From the NCBI GenBank assembly GCA_937944055.1, contig CALDZJ010000047.1:1-38185 (forward strand): 38,185 nucleotides of DNA, in the 5' to 3' direction. How positions within the stretch are numbered: position 1 is the first letter of the stretch; each line of letters starts with the position of its first letter. This DNA is from an uncultured Verrucomicrobiales bacterium (GTDB taxonomy: Bacteria > Verrucomicrobiota > Verrucomicrobiia > Verrucomicrobiales > Akkermansiaceae). The translations under genes were made by a program, and so were the position numbers. The notes beneath the pieces are model-generated. The model did no database searches. It was given only the letters and a program-made list of their open reading frames with translations, and was not told the origin of the DNA. This document shows positions 17,157 to 26,252 of this stretch, in pieces.

Positions 17157-18005
17157 ATGAAAAAGTTCCTCCTAGTCCTCCTCACCCAGCCCGTCTTCGC
17201 CCATCACGGGCAAGACTTCTTGGTGACCTTAGACAGCAAAACGCTGGCTCCATGGCAGGCTCTCTCGGGCAGCGGCTTCGAGCACAGTCGCTACACAGAC
17301 TCTGAGGAACTTTCCTTCACGCAGACCTTTATTCTAGGTCTCCCAAATGATCTCTCCTTCGGGGCCACCTTCCGCTTTGCTGAAGAGGGTTCCGGAGGCT
17401 GGGATGATTTCTCCATCACGCCCTCTCTCCAATGGACCGCTCCCGCGCTCTCTCTCCCTGCGCTGGACTTCACCCTGCACCTCGCCATCGCAGCGGGTTG
17501 GGAAATCCCGATCAGCACTTCTTCTGCTCATGTCCACGGCGATAAAATCACCAAGCAAGACTGTCGCTCACTCATCGCCATTCCCTCGCTTTTCGCCGCT
17601 TGCCATCAGGCAAATGCCAGCTCTCAAAGCCACACTCATGACGAGGGCGGGCACTCCCACTCCGGCATCCATCGCCATGGCGAGAGCCACGGCTTCCTCC
17701 GCTTCATCGGAGAAATCTCACCCAGCTCGCGGGATCGCCTTGCGGTCAATCTCATCGCCGTTTTTCCAGAAGATGACTCGATCCAGACTGGATACGCCCT
17801 CGCTTATCGGCGGCAATTGAACGATTCATTCTCGCTCGGATTGGAGTTCACGGGGGATTTTGACGCACAGGGTGAGCACCTCGCCTACCTGACCTCCACT
17901 CTCTTTCTGAACCACCACCTGACTCTCACTCTTGGAGCCGCGGCAGGACTCAGCAGCGCCTCGCCAAGCCACTCTTTCCAAAGCCTCCTCGTGTGGAGAT
18001 TTTAG
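17157..18005 (+). CDS. Outer-membrane beta-barrel protein with His-rich loop
   Basis: 282 residues. It starts 6 bp after the PEP-CTERM stop, with a short signal peptide ending VFA|HHGQDF. The body is an alternating pattern typical of a small outer-membrane beta-barrel (DLSFGATFRFAEEGSGGW, LDFTLHLAIAAGWEIPI, SFSLGLEFTGDF, LTLTLGAAAGL) and ends with the terminal aromatic expected for BAM recognition (LLVWRF). A loop at about 159-179 reads HTHDEGGHSHSGIHRHGESH, with seven His, and the mature N-terminus is also His-His. Two Cys flank a segment before it (QDC...AACH). This strongly suggests binding of a transition metal such as zinc, copper or nickel. It closes the cytochrome/PEP-CTERM cluster and converges on ccsA. 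Confidence 0.83.
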   Translation: MKKFLLVLLTQPVFAHHGQDFLVTLDSKTLAPWQALSGSGFEHSRYTDSEELSFTQTFILGLPNDLSFGATFRFAEEGSGGWDDFSITPSLQWTAPALSLPALDFTLHLAIAAGWEIPISTSSAHVHGDKITKQDCRSLIAIPSLFAACHQANASSQSHTHDEGGHSHSGIHRHGESHGFLRFIGEISPSSRDRLAVNLIAVFPEDDSIQTGYALAYRRQLNDSFSLGLEFTGDFDAQGEHLAYLTSTLFLNHHLTLTLGAAAGLSSASPSHSFQSLLVWRF

Positions 18006-18066
18006 AAAGCGGCTTTTGAACAAGAGAACAAAAGACCCCGCGAGGGCCTCACTGAGAATGAGAAGC

Positions 18067-20133
18067 TTACTGGGCTGCTTTCTGAGCCCGCTCGATCGCC
18101 CAAGCGACCACCCCTACCAAGAAGGCCACCAAAGTCGCCCCATAGAAGTAGTAAACCGTGCTCGCTCCCTCGATAAATCCGTAGGAATGGAGGCCCACTT
18201 CCAACATGTTTACGCCCCACCAAGAAAAGACCACCACGGAGCCCCCCAGAATGCTCATCAGGTGGATTCCCCAGCCCTTCATCCAGCCCGCCAAGCGGCA
18301 ATGCAAGATGATCAAGCTCCAGAGGACGATCAAAAGAGCCCCGTTTTCCTTAGGGTCCCAGCCCCAGAAACGCCCCCAAGAATCATTGGCCCAAATCCCT
18401 CCGAGGACCGTTCCCACCAGCGAGAATAAAAGAGTGAAACAGGTGATCCCATAAGCGGTCCGCGTCATAAAGCGGTGGAAGGCTCTCGGATCTTTCATCA
18501 CGCCGGCCAGCGCTAGGAAGACGTAAGTCATGGAGAGAAAACAGGCGATCAGGCCGCCACTGTAACCGATCGTGATCGTGACAACATGAGTGGCGAGCCA
18601 GTAGTTCGAATCTAGGACGGCGCGCAAGGGGTCCATGTTATCCTTGGCGTCTCCTAGCTCAAAGCGGAAGGCGAAGAACAAGCCAATCACACCAATCGCC
18701 GAGGCGATGGAGAGAAGAATACGCCGCCTTGTCAAAAACTCGGCGATTCCTAGCACAAGAACCGCACCGGCGGTGATGAAAGGAATCGTATCGTAAAGAT
18801 TCGAGACTGGCGGACGCCCGGTGATGACAAATCGGTGAACGATCCCCGCCAAAACATAGGCAAGGGCCACGATGAAAATCACAGCCGTGACGCCCTGAAT
18901 GACGCGCCCTCCCTTGCCATCTCGCACGATCCATCCCAAGGCTGAAACGAGGAAGGCGAAGATGAACCAAGCGAGTCCATGGATGAAGTAATTCCGATTA
19001 TAGTAAGTCACTTCCGTATCGATCTTGGCCCCTTCTTCACGTAACTCAGCTCGATAGCTGAAGTCCTTTTTCCAAGAGGTGAGCTGGTCTAGAAATTCCG
19101 CCGAGTTAGGCTTCTTAGAAGCCTCGCCGAGGTCAGAGAGTTTTTTAAAGTCCTTAAAAAAGATGGTGGGATCTGCTAATTCCCCTCCCAGAAACTGCTC
19201 CACTCCGCCGCCTAAATTCACCCAGGTATCCTCTTCTAGCGACTGAGGCGGAAATAAAGTGGGCCCGTAGTTCGCAAAAGTAGCTTGCCGATTCAGCTCG
19301 AACTCAAATTGCCGAACTTCTGGCGTCTGCAAGGCTCTGGTCGATTTTAACAAGCTATCGAGAACGGGCAACCAATATAGAAAGCGGGTCGGCTGGCTCA
19401 CTTGATTCAGCATCTTAACCGTTTCTTGATCGATCAATGCGAGCTGGCTGGAATCAATTTCCGGCAGGCCTCCACGGATGATGTCTAGGGAATCTCGTAC
19501 TCCGGTGTAGTTCAGAACGAGTTGAGCAAATTCCACGGTTTTCTGCTCATTCTTGCTGAGAGACTCCTTCCCTTCTGATTCCTGCTTTTCTAGGAGCTCT
19601 CGCCCCCGAGCGAGCAATTGTTGAAAGCCATCTTCATCGGCACTTCCACCAGCCTGAATGTCATTAAAGCTGAGGCGGGCGCGGCGCTTCTTTGTCTCGA
19701 TGTTGAAGGGCTTAAGAATATCTGAGTCATCCAAGCGGAAGATGGGGAGATCATCGACCAAATCCGGGCGGAACATGCAATCTAAGAACCAATCGACAGG
19801 GCCGATCTTATGCACCACTCCAGCGGACTCCACCTTCATGGTGAGGGCTCCATGGAAGCTGAGCATCTTAAAGCGGGCGTATGTTGCCAGCGGCTTCACG
19901 CGGCCACCATCCTGCACCGGAATGGCCGAGGCGACCTCGATCACCTCATCACTCCATGGGGAATATCCCGGGACCTCGCGCAGCTCCGTCTCCGGAATGG
20001 CACCGCGGATTCCATAGCCCACGAGCCCAAAAAGGACGACCAAGAAGAAGAGGGCAAGACCCCAGCGGAGGCCACGATAGCTAGGCTGAGCTGACTGTAC
20101 TGACTGAGCGGAAGATGATTTTTTAGCACTCAC
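18067..20133 (-). CDS. ccsA: Cytochrome c biogenesis protein CcsA (System II heme handling), long form
   Basis: 688 residues from a GTG start that overlaps the resB stop by 4 nt (GTGA). After one N-terminal membrane segment (about 25-47) there is a large periplasmic region (about 60-370) beginning SAIPVQDGGRVKPLATYARF, then the multi-span CcsA core. The tryptophan-rich WWD heme-binding signature is at about 580-600 (SWGRFWGWDPKENGALLIV), with a conserved His in LEVGLHSYGF near the C-terminus. CcsA works with ResB/CcsB to carry heme across the membrane and attach it to CxxCH motifs. Classical CcsA is about half this length; the extended N-terminal region is known from PVC and Bacteroidetes homologues. 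Likely clients in this window are the cytochromes at 13851 and 23906. Confidence 0.93.
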   Translation of the reverse strand: MSAKKSSSAQSVQSAQPSYRGLRWGLALFFLVVLFGLVGYGIRGAIPETELREVPGYSPWSDEVIEVASAIPVQDGGRVKPLATYARFKMLSFHGALTMKVESAGVVHKIGPVDWFLDCMFRPDLVDDLPIFRLDDSDILKPFNIETKKRRARLSFNDIQAGGSADEDGFQQLLARGRELLEKQESEGKESLSKNEQKTVEFAQLVLNYTGVRDSLDIIRGGLPEIDSSQLALIDQETVKMLNQVSQPTRFLYWLPVLDSLLKSTRALQTPEVRQFEFELNRQATFANYGPTLFPPQSLEEDTWVNLGGGVEQFLGGELADPTIFFKDFKKLSDLGEASKKPNSAEFLDQLTSWKKDFSYRAELREEGAKIDTEVTYYNRNYFIHGLAWFIFAFLVSALGWIVRDGKGGRVIQGVTAVIFIVALAYVLAGIVHRFVITGRPPVSNLYDTIPFITAGAVLVLGIAEFLTRRRILLSIASAIGVIGLFFAFRFELGDAKDNMDPLRAVLDSNYWLATHVVTITIGYSGGLIACFLSMTYVFLALAGVMKDPRAFHRFMTRTAYGITCFTLLFSLVGTVLGGIWANDSWGRFWGWDPKENGALLIVLWSLIILHCRLAGWMKGWGIHLMSILGGSVVVFSWWGVNMLEVGLHSYGFIEGASTVYYFYGATLVAFLVGVVAWAIERAQKAAQ

Positions 20134-21365
20134 GAGGCAGAAGGTTCCGTGGTTTGATTTTTCTTAGAACGGCTGCTCCCCGCAAAACGGCCGAGCATCA
20201 TAAGAAAGTGAATCAGCAAGCCGATGGTGGAAGCGTAGAGCGCGTATTCCGGCCATTTATCGGAGGGGTTATTCACGATTGCGAAGGTCGAGGAGGGAGT
20301 CTCACCCTCCGCTGCGGCGGTATAACCTGCTTGATAAAGGGTGTATCCGTCATGCCGCGCGGGCTCGTTCATCACGATCTCATACTCCTCACGGACCTTG
20401 CCATCGACCTTCGTAATGTTGCTTTGAAACCAACTCGGAATGCTGGTCCCGGGGTGATACTCGCCGAGAGTTTTGTGCAGATCGACCACGAAGGGCATGG
20501 GCCAGATTTCCATCAGATAAGTGACACCATAGCGCTGCCCTTGATACGTGAAGCTCACCGGATAGGGATTGCCCGCCCAGAGAACGAGGCGTTGGATCAA
20601 GTTCCCCTCCGCATCCTTCACCGAGAGATAGCAGCCGGGCATATTGGCCTCCTCCTGCTTAATGTCTTTCTCGGTCTCTGTGATGAAAAATCCATCCACC
20701 ACCTCCACTCCATTAGGCGCTGGGTTGCTAGGCGAGTCTAAGGCAAGCAGCGAGACAGGGAGGTATTGATCCACCTCCACCGTGAAGTCGAATTTCTCAA
20801 AAGTGGCCTCTAGTTTATCATTCGGCCCGAGAGGCTTGATGTATTTTGAGCGGATGATGGCGGGGGCCTCACGATCGCCGTTTTCATCATACTGGAAGAT
20901 CTCGATGTCATGCTTGAAGAGTTTTTGAGCGTAGTCGGATTTCTCCCCCTGCAAGACGCGCATGTGACCCTCCTCCTTAGAAACGCTGGAAACCGCCCCC
21001 GCAATGAGCATGAAAAGAATGGAACAATGACTCAGTAAAACCCCGAACTTCTTCCACCCCTTACGCGCCCGAATAATGGCCCCGCAAAGCATGTTAATCC
21101 CCAGAACTACGATCACCCAATACGCTCCCGGCAGCGGCAAGAAAATCGCCTTACCATTCCCGAGGGTGGGTAAAACAATCAGCGAGCTGATGTCAAAATA
21201 CTTATGAATCGTAGCCCAGAGGCCGAACCATTTTTGCTCAATCGTGCCAAAGAACGTGAGCAAGAAAAGCAGACTGAGGCAGATCACCGCTATTTCATAT
21301 CCCGCTAAAATGCGAAAAATACGCGCCGCAAGCGAGGGCCGGGATTTTTGGGTAGAATCGCTCAT
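20130..21365 (-). CDS. resB: Cytochrome c biogenesis protein ResB/CcsB (System II)
   Basis: 411 residues. The N-terminal half has membrane segments with the ResB pattern (RIFRILAGYEIAVICLSLLF, GAYWVIVVLGINMLCG, FGVLLSHCSILFMLIAGAVS). A large periplasmic beta-rich domain (about 125-365) and a final C-terminal membrane helix (YALYASTIGLLIHFLMM) follow. ResB and CcsA form the System II cytochrome c synthetase. It begins 3 bp after the stop of the upstream lipoprotein gene and overlaps ccsA by 4 nt, so the three genes are an operon. The HC in LLSHCS may contribute to heme handling, by analogy with the family. Confidence 0.9.
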   Translation of the reverse strand: MSDSTQKSRPSLAARIFRILAGYEIAVICLSLLFLLTFFGTIEQKWFGLWATIHKYFDISSLIVLPTLGNGKAIFLPLPGAYWVIVVLGINMLCGAIIRARKGWKKFGVLLSHCSILFMLIAGAVSSVSKEEGHMRVLQGEKSDYAQKLFKHDIEIFQYDENGDREAPAIIRSKYIKPLGPNDKLEATFEKFDFTVEVDQYLPVSLLALDSPSNPAPNGVEVVDGFFITETEKDIKQEEANMPGCYLSVKDAEGNLIQRLVLWAGNPYPVSFTYQGQRYGVTYLMEIWPMPFVVDLHKTLGEYHPGTSIPSWFQSNITKVDGKVREEYEIVMNEPARHDGYTLYQAGYTAAAEGETPSSTFAIVNNPSDKWPEYALYASTIGLLIHFLMMLGRFAGSSRSKKNQTTEPSAS

Positions 21366-21368
21366 AGT

Positions 21369-21938
21369 CTAGGATCCGGTAGGTGGAGTGATGAAGTGGT
21401 CCTCGATCGGGACGAAGCTCCGCATGTATTCAAAAAAGCCCTCTCGCGATTTCTCAACCTCTTCGGCAGGTCCCGTCATTTTCAAGGTGATGATGTTCGT
21501 GCCCGACTGGCGGATCACCCCGATCATGGCATAATTTCCCTGAACCCCCTTACCCATCCCCGGGGTATAAGTCCCGCTACCTTCCACGATGTAAGCTTCT
21601 TTCCCGAGCATTGTCGTTTTTCCTAAGAAATCGAGCGACTGTAGCGGCGTCAGGCCGAATTGCCCGAGCCAACGATTGGCGTTCCCCAAAACCTCACCCT
21701 GAGACTCTCCCATCACGATCTCCACCGAATCATCCTTCCCCGTCACGTAGTTGATGAGGCGGAACTGCGTTCCGGGTAAGCGGCGCCAGCCCTGCGGAGG
21801 CTTATCTTGGAGATTTCCCGGGTAGTTACGGTCGTGCAGAGTCAGCTCCCGAGTCTCCGTCACGTGAATCGATTTTTCCGGCTGACCACACCCCGTGAGA
21901 AAGGTGGCAGCAGTCGCGAGAAGGACGAGGTGTCTCAT
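21369..21938 (-). CDS. Lipoprotein of a System II cytochrome c maturation operon
   Basis: 189 residues from the ATG at 21938; this start gives a lipoprotein signal (MRHLVLLATAATFLTGC, acylated Cys17), while the 15-codon extension upstream does not. The mature domain is beta-rich, with GWRRLPGTQFRLINYVTG, DSVEIVMGESQGEVLGNANR and NIITLKMTGPAEEVEKSREG. This resembles the small surface lipoproteins that accompany resB-ccsA in PVC bacteria. It is first in the operon, 3 bp from resB, and divergent from psd. A chaperone-like role in heme or apocytochrome delivery is inferred from location alone. Confidence 0.8.
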   Translation of the reverse strand: MRHLVLLATAATFLTGCGQPEKSIHVTETRELTLHDRNYPGNLQDKPPQGWRRLPGTQFRLINYVTGKDDSVEIVMGESQGEVLGNANRWLGQFGLTPLQSLDFLGKTTMLGKEAYIVEGSGTYTPGMGKGVQGNYAMIGVIRQSGTNIITLKMTGPAEEVEKSREGFFEYMRSFVPIEDHFITPPTGS

Positions 21939-22000
21939 GTCTGAAGAAGACGTAGCGGCAGGCGATGAAATTTCAAATTTCATTTTCCAGATTCGTAGCC

Positions 22001-22894
22001 ATGGTCTCTTCTGTGGAGCCGATCAAATATCTCAATCGCGAAACTGGACAGGTGGAAACCGAGCAAGTCTACGGAGAGGGCTTCCTCCGCTGGGCCTACG
22101 GAAACCCCCTCGGAAAGCTCGCCCTCCATAGCTTCGTGAAGCGTCCCTTCTTCTCTAAATGGTATGGCAAGCGCATGGATCAGCCGAAAACTACCGAAAA
22201 AATCGCTCCCTTCCTTGAAACTTACGGACTCTCCTCAGGGGATTTTGAAAAATCACCCAGCGAGTTCACCTCATTTAACGATTTTTTTTATCGGAAACTA
22301 AAACCGAGCGCTCGCCCCATCGCAGATGCCCCCATCGTCTTTCCCGCTGACGGGCGGCACCTCGGCTTCGAAAAAGCGAGTGAGATTTCCTCCGTCTTTA
22401 TCAAAGGGCAAAAATTCGACATTGCGGCGCTTCTGGGTGATCCCCAACTTGCGGAAAAATATCAAGACGGCCCACTCCTGCTCTCGCGCCTTTGCCCCGT
22501 GGACTACCATCGTTTTCATTTTCCCTGCAGCGGAATCCCGAGTGAAACCCGGCTCGTCAACGGGCCTCTTTTCTCCGTCTCCCCACTCGCCCTACGCCAG
22601 CGCCTCTCATACCTCTGGGAGAATAAACGCAGCATCACCGAGCTAGTCACCCAGCACCATGGCACCGTAATCTGCATGGAAATCGGAGCCACCTGCGTGG
22701 GCTCCATCCACCAAACTTTCACTCCCGGACAAGAGGTCCAAAAAGGAGACGAAAAGGGATACTTTGCCTTTGGCGGCTCCTCCACTCTCCTTATGTTCCA
22801 GCCCGGCACGGTGACTCTTTCAAATGACCTTCTCCAGACGAGCCAAAAAATCATGGAACTCTACGCCAAAGTAGGAAGCCCCGCAGGCTCCTAG
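22001..22894 (+). CDS. psd: Phosphatidylserine decarboxylase proenzyme
   Basis: 297 residues from the ATG at 22001; an in-frame ATG at 21965 would add 12 residues. The start MVSSVEPIKYLNRETGQ, then VYGEGFLRWAYGNPLGKLAL, is typical of the family. It has the catalytic-region motif LSRLCPVDYHRFHFP and the self-cleavage site GGSST (258-262), where processing between Gly259 and Ser260 makes the pyruvoyl group. It converts phosphatidylserine to phosphatidylethanolamine at the inner membrane. The GGSS version of the LGST box is a known variant. It is divergent from the System II operon and is followed 25 bp later by the EamA transporter gene. Confidence 0.95.
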   Translation: MVSSVEPIKYLNRETGQVETEQVYGEGFLRWAYGNPLGKLALHSFVKRPFFSKWYGKRMDQPKTTEKIAPFLETYGLSSGDFEKSPSEFTSFNDFFYRKLKPSARPIADAPIVFPADGRHLGFEKASEISSVFIKGQKFDIAALLGDPQLAEKYQDGPLLLSRLCPVDYHRFHFPCSGIPSETRLVNGPLFSVSPLALRQRLSYLWENKRSITELVTQHHGTVICMEIGATCVGSIHQTFTPGQEVQKGDEKGYFAFGGSSTLLMFQPGTVTLSNDLLQTSQKIMELYAKVGSPAGS

Positions 22895-22919
22895 GCAGAA
22901 ACCCAGGAAATCAGCACCC

Positions 22920-23777
22920 ATGTCGCGCGATCATCTTAAGCTCCAGATCGTCGTGATTCTTTGGGGATTTACCGCAGTCTTGGGGGAGCTCATCTCACTC
23001 TCGGCAGCGAGTCTTGTCCTTTACCGAACCGCTTTGGCTGCCCTCATCCTCCTAATCTGGCAAGGCCGCCGCGTCCAGGTCCCCCATCGTGATAAGATCG
23101 CCTTCACCCTAACAGGCTTCGTCATTGGAGCTCACTGGATCACCTTCTTCGAGGCCGTAAAAGTGGCCAACGTCTCCATCTGCATGGCAGGCATTGCCAC
23201 CCTCTCCCTCTGGACCGCCATCCTAGAACCCCTCATGGCCCGAGAGCGTAAATTCCGCAGCCTTGACCTCCTCTTTGGCTTAATCGTCGCCCTCGGAGTC
23301 ATCGTCATTTTTCAAAGCGAGCTCCGATTTGGCAAAGGCCTTCTCATTGCCCTCGCCTCCGCCATCCTCGCCGCCGTCTTCTCCGTCATTAATAGCTTCC
23401 ACGTTTCCAAAGCCAGCCACCACGTCATCACTTGTTATGAAATGTTCGGGGCGGCCCTCTTCACCGCCGCCTACCTCTTCATTTTCACCCCAGAGGCCAG
23501 CCTCACCTGGACTGCTTGGGATTGGCTGTGGCTTCCCGTTCTTGCCCTCTTCTGTACCGTCATCGCCTTTTCCCAATACGTCGAGCTCCTGAAACGCATG
23601 AGCGTTTTTACGATCAACTTTGCCAATAATTTAGAACCCATCTACGGCATCCTACTCGCCTCGCTCATCTTCCAAGACTACCGCGATCTCAATCAAGGAT
23701 TTTACCTCGGCGCCCTCATCATCATCACCTCAATTTGCGCCTACCCCTTCTTTCGGAGAACTTCGCCAAGCTCCTGA
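22920..23777 (+). CDS. EamA/DMT-family transporter
   Basis: 285 residues with ten predicted membrane helices in two EamA halves (LQIVVILWGFTAVLGELISL ... LRFGKGLLIALASAILAAVF ... FANNLEPIYGILLASLIFQD). The EPIYGxLLA and ExxG-type motifs are characteristic of drug/metabolite exporters. The substrate is not predictable. It follows psd by 25 bp, probably in the same transcript. A functional link with lipid synthesis is not established. Confidence 0.92.
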   Translation: MSRDHLKLQIVVILWGFTAVLGELISLSAASLVLYRTALAALILLIWQGRRVQVPHRDKIAFTLTGFVIGAHWITFFEAVKVANVSICMAGIATLSLWTAILEPLMARERKFRSLDLLFGLIVALGVIVIFQSELRFGKGLLIALASAILAAVFSVINSFHVSKASHHVITCYEMFGAALFTAAYLFIFTPEASLTWTAWDWLWLPVLALFCTVIAFSQYVELLKRMSVFTINFANNLEPIYGILLASLIFQDYRDLNQGFYLGALIIITSICAYPFFRRTSPSS

Positions 23778-23905
23778 CTTTTTAAAACCCTCATAAAGGC
23801 CTTAAACATGTCTTAAAAAGAGACTTTTACAACTTCCGTTTTTTCTCAAGTTCTGAAAGACAAAGTCGCACTTTGCGTAATATCTGTTACCCTCACCTCG
23901 TCGAA

Positions 23906-26188
23906 ATGAAAGCAATCTTACCAGCTCTCCTCTTCAGCTCCCTCTCTGCCGCTGAACTCTCTTTCAATCAAGATATCCGGCCCATTTTATCGGCAAAGTG
24001 CATTGCTTGTCATGGCCCGGATGACGGCGTCGATGTAAATGGCAAACCGAGCCGGAAAGCCGGCTTGCGTCTCGACACCCCAGAAGGAGCCTACGCTAAA
24101 AATAAAAAAGGAATCGCCTCTATCATTCCTCACAACGCAGAGGACTCACTCGCTTGGCAACGGATCATCGACAAAGACGACCCCATGCCCCCTCTCGATG
24201 GCCACTCAAAGTCCCTCACCGAAGAGGAAAAAGCCCTCCTTAAACAGTGGATTGAAGAAGGCGCAGAATACGAAGACTTCTGGGCTTTTGTCCCCGCTAA
24301 AACACAAAACCCTCCCGCGGTCAAAAACACCTCATGGCCCCAGTCAGAAATCGACCAGTTCATCCTCGCTAAAATTGAGGCTAAAGAAAAATCACCAAAA
24401 GAAAAAACCGACAAGCGCACCCTCGTCCGCCGCTTATCGCTCGACCTCACTGGCCTCCCTCCCACTCGTGAAGAGATTAAGGCCTTCTTAGAAGACGACT
24501 CTCCCGAGGCCACCCAAACCCTCGTTGATCGGCTCATGAACAGTCCCGCCTACGGAGAACACATGGCAAAATACTGGCTCGACCTCGTCCGCGTTGCCGA
24601 CACCAACGGAAACCACCACGACCACTTCCGTGATCACTCTCCCTACCGCGATTGGGTCATCTCCGCATTTAACAAGAACCTCCCTTATAACGAGTTTACA
24701 AAATATCAAATCGCCGGAGACCTCTACCCAGAGCCCACCCAAGAGCAACTCATCGCCTCTGGCTTCAACCGCCTCCACCTCATCATTGACGTCGGCACCG
24801 CCCTGCCAGAAGAGTCCCACTTTAAAAACGTCGTCGACCGCGTCTCAGCCGTCGGCACCGCCTTCATGGGCCTCACCCTACAATGCGCAGTCTGTCACGA
24901 CCACAAATACGACCCCATCACTCAGAAGGACTTCTTCCAAATGTATGCCTTCTTCAACAACTTCGACGGAACTCCAGAAACCGGCGGGCGCAACACCCCA
25001 GACTTCTACCGAGGTCTCCAAAAACCCTTCATTGACCTACCCACCGAAGAACAAAAAACCGTTCTTGCTGACTTCGACCAAAAAATCGCCGCAGCCAAGC
25101 AAGACCCAGCCAAGCAAGCGCAAGTCAAACAACTCCAACAACAGAAGAACAAATACCTCCACCAAGTCCGTGGAGCCATGATCATGCGCGAACGTAGCGA
25201 AGTGAAGCCTACCCATATCCGCATCCGTGGAAACTACGACCAACTTGGAGACCTCGTCACCCGTGACACCCCACACTTCCTCCCACCACTTAAAAAAGAA
25301 ACAGAAGTAGCCTCCCGCATGGACCTCGCCAACTGGCTGGTCGATCAAGAAAACCCACTCACCGCGAGAGTCGCCGTGAACCGCTTCTGGCAGCAATTCT
25401 TCGGCACCGGACTTGTCAAAACATCAGAAGACTTCGGCGCCCAAGGAATGTGGCCCAGCCACCCCAAGCTCCTCGATCACCTCACCCTGAAATTCATCGA
25501 ATCAGGATGGGATGTGAAGGCCCTCGTCAGAGAAATCGTCCTCACACAGACCTACCAACAATCCTCCTCAGGTAGCTCCGTGGACTTCGACACCGACCCA
25601 GAAAACCGCCTCCTTGCTCGCGGCTCACGCACCCGCTTGGACTCCGAAGTGATCCGTGACCAACTCCTCCACGTCACCGATGTCCTCAACCAAGAGATGG
25701 GCGGCCGTTCTGTCAAAACTCCCCAGCCCGATGGAATCTGGAAAATGGTCACCCTCCCTGGCTCATTCCCAAACACCTTTAAAGCAGACTCAGATGAAGC
25801 TGGCACTCGGCGCTCCATCTACACCTTCTGGAAGCGAGGCCTAGCCCCCCCTCAAATGACCATCTTCGACGCTCCCAGCCGAGATGCCTGCATCGCACGC
25901 CGTGAGCGCACTAATACCCCACTCCAAGCACTCCTCCTCATGAACGAGCCGGAGTACTTCAAAGCAGCCCAGCACAAAGCCCGCAAAATCATCGCAGAAG
26001 AAGGCAGCGAAGAAGAAAAAATCACCCGGCTTCACGAAAGCATCACCGCTCATACGCCAAGCTCACAAACCATGGCCCATTTAAAAGAAGCCCTCAAAGA
26101 CTTCCGCCAAGAAAAAGACGAGCAATTCGCCTGGACCATGATCGTCCACACCCTTCTTAACCAAGACACCTTCAAGAACAAACAATAG
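23906..26188 (+). CDS. PSCyt1-PSCyt2-PSD1 (DUF1549/DUF1553) cytochrome protein
   Basis: 760 residues from the ATG at 23906; the TTG-initiated extension upstream is not signal-like. After the signal peptide ([16 protein letters not shown]) comes a planctomycete cytochrome c domain with CIACH (32-36) and the Met-rich DPMPPLDGH segment. PSCyt2/DUF1549 follows ([20 protein letters not shown] and a second heme-type motif, [12 protein letters not shown]). PSD1/DUF1553 ends it ([19 protein letters not shown] ... [18 protein letters not shown]). The family is exported, abundant in Planctomycetes and Verrucomicrobia, and tied to polysaccharide or sulfated-glycan degradation; its reaction is unknown. 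It is paired with DUF1501, which starts 64 bp downstream. A TAATAT box at 23878-23883 may be its -10. Confidence 0.95.
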   Translation: MKAILPALLFSSLSAAELSFNQDIRPILSAKCIACHGPDDGVDVNGKPSRKAGLRLDTPEGAYAKNKKGIASIIPHNAEDSLAWQRIIDKDDPMPPLDGHSKSLTEEEKALLKQWIEEGAEYEDFWAFVPAKTQNPPAVKNTSWPQSEIDQFILAKIEAKEKSPKEKTDKRTLVRRLSLDLTGLPPTREEIKAFLEDDSPEATQTLVDRLMNSPAYGEHMAKYWLDLVRVADTNGNHHDHFRDHSPYRDWVISAFNKNLPYNEFTKYQIAGDLYPEPTQEQLIASGFNRLHLIIDVGTALPEESHFKNVVDRVSAVGTAFMGLTLQCAVCHDHKYDPITQKDFFQMYAFFNNFDGTPETGGRNTPDFYRGLQKPFIDLPTEEQKTVLADFDQKIAAAKQDPAKQAQVKQLQQQKNKYLHQVRGAMIMRERSEVKPTHIRIRGNYDQLGDLVTRDTPHFLPPLKKETEVASRMDLANWLVDQENPLTARVAVNRFWQQFFGTGLVKTSEDFGAQGMWPSHPKLLDHLTLKFIESGWDVKALVREIVLTQTYQQSSSGSSVDFDTDPENRLLARGSRTRLDSEVIRDQLLHVTDVLNQEMGGRSVKTPQPDGIWKMVTLPGSFPNTFKADSDEAGTRRSIYTFWKRGLAPPQMTIFDAPSRDACIARRERTNTPLQALLLMNEPEYFKAAQHKARKIIAEEGSEEEKITRLHESITAHTPSSQTMAHLKEALKDFRQEKDEQFAWTMIVHTLLNQDTFKNKQ

Positions 26189-26252
26189 TAGAAGCCCCCA
26201 GCCTCTCACCTCCTCCCCGTAAAGACACCACCCCTCAAACCAGACTCTTACC

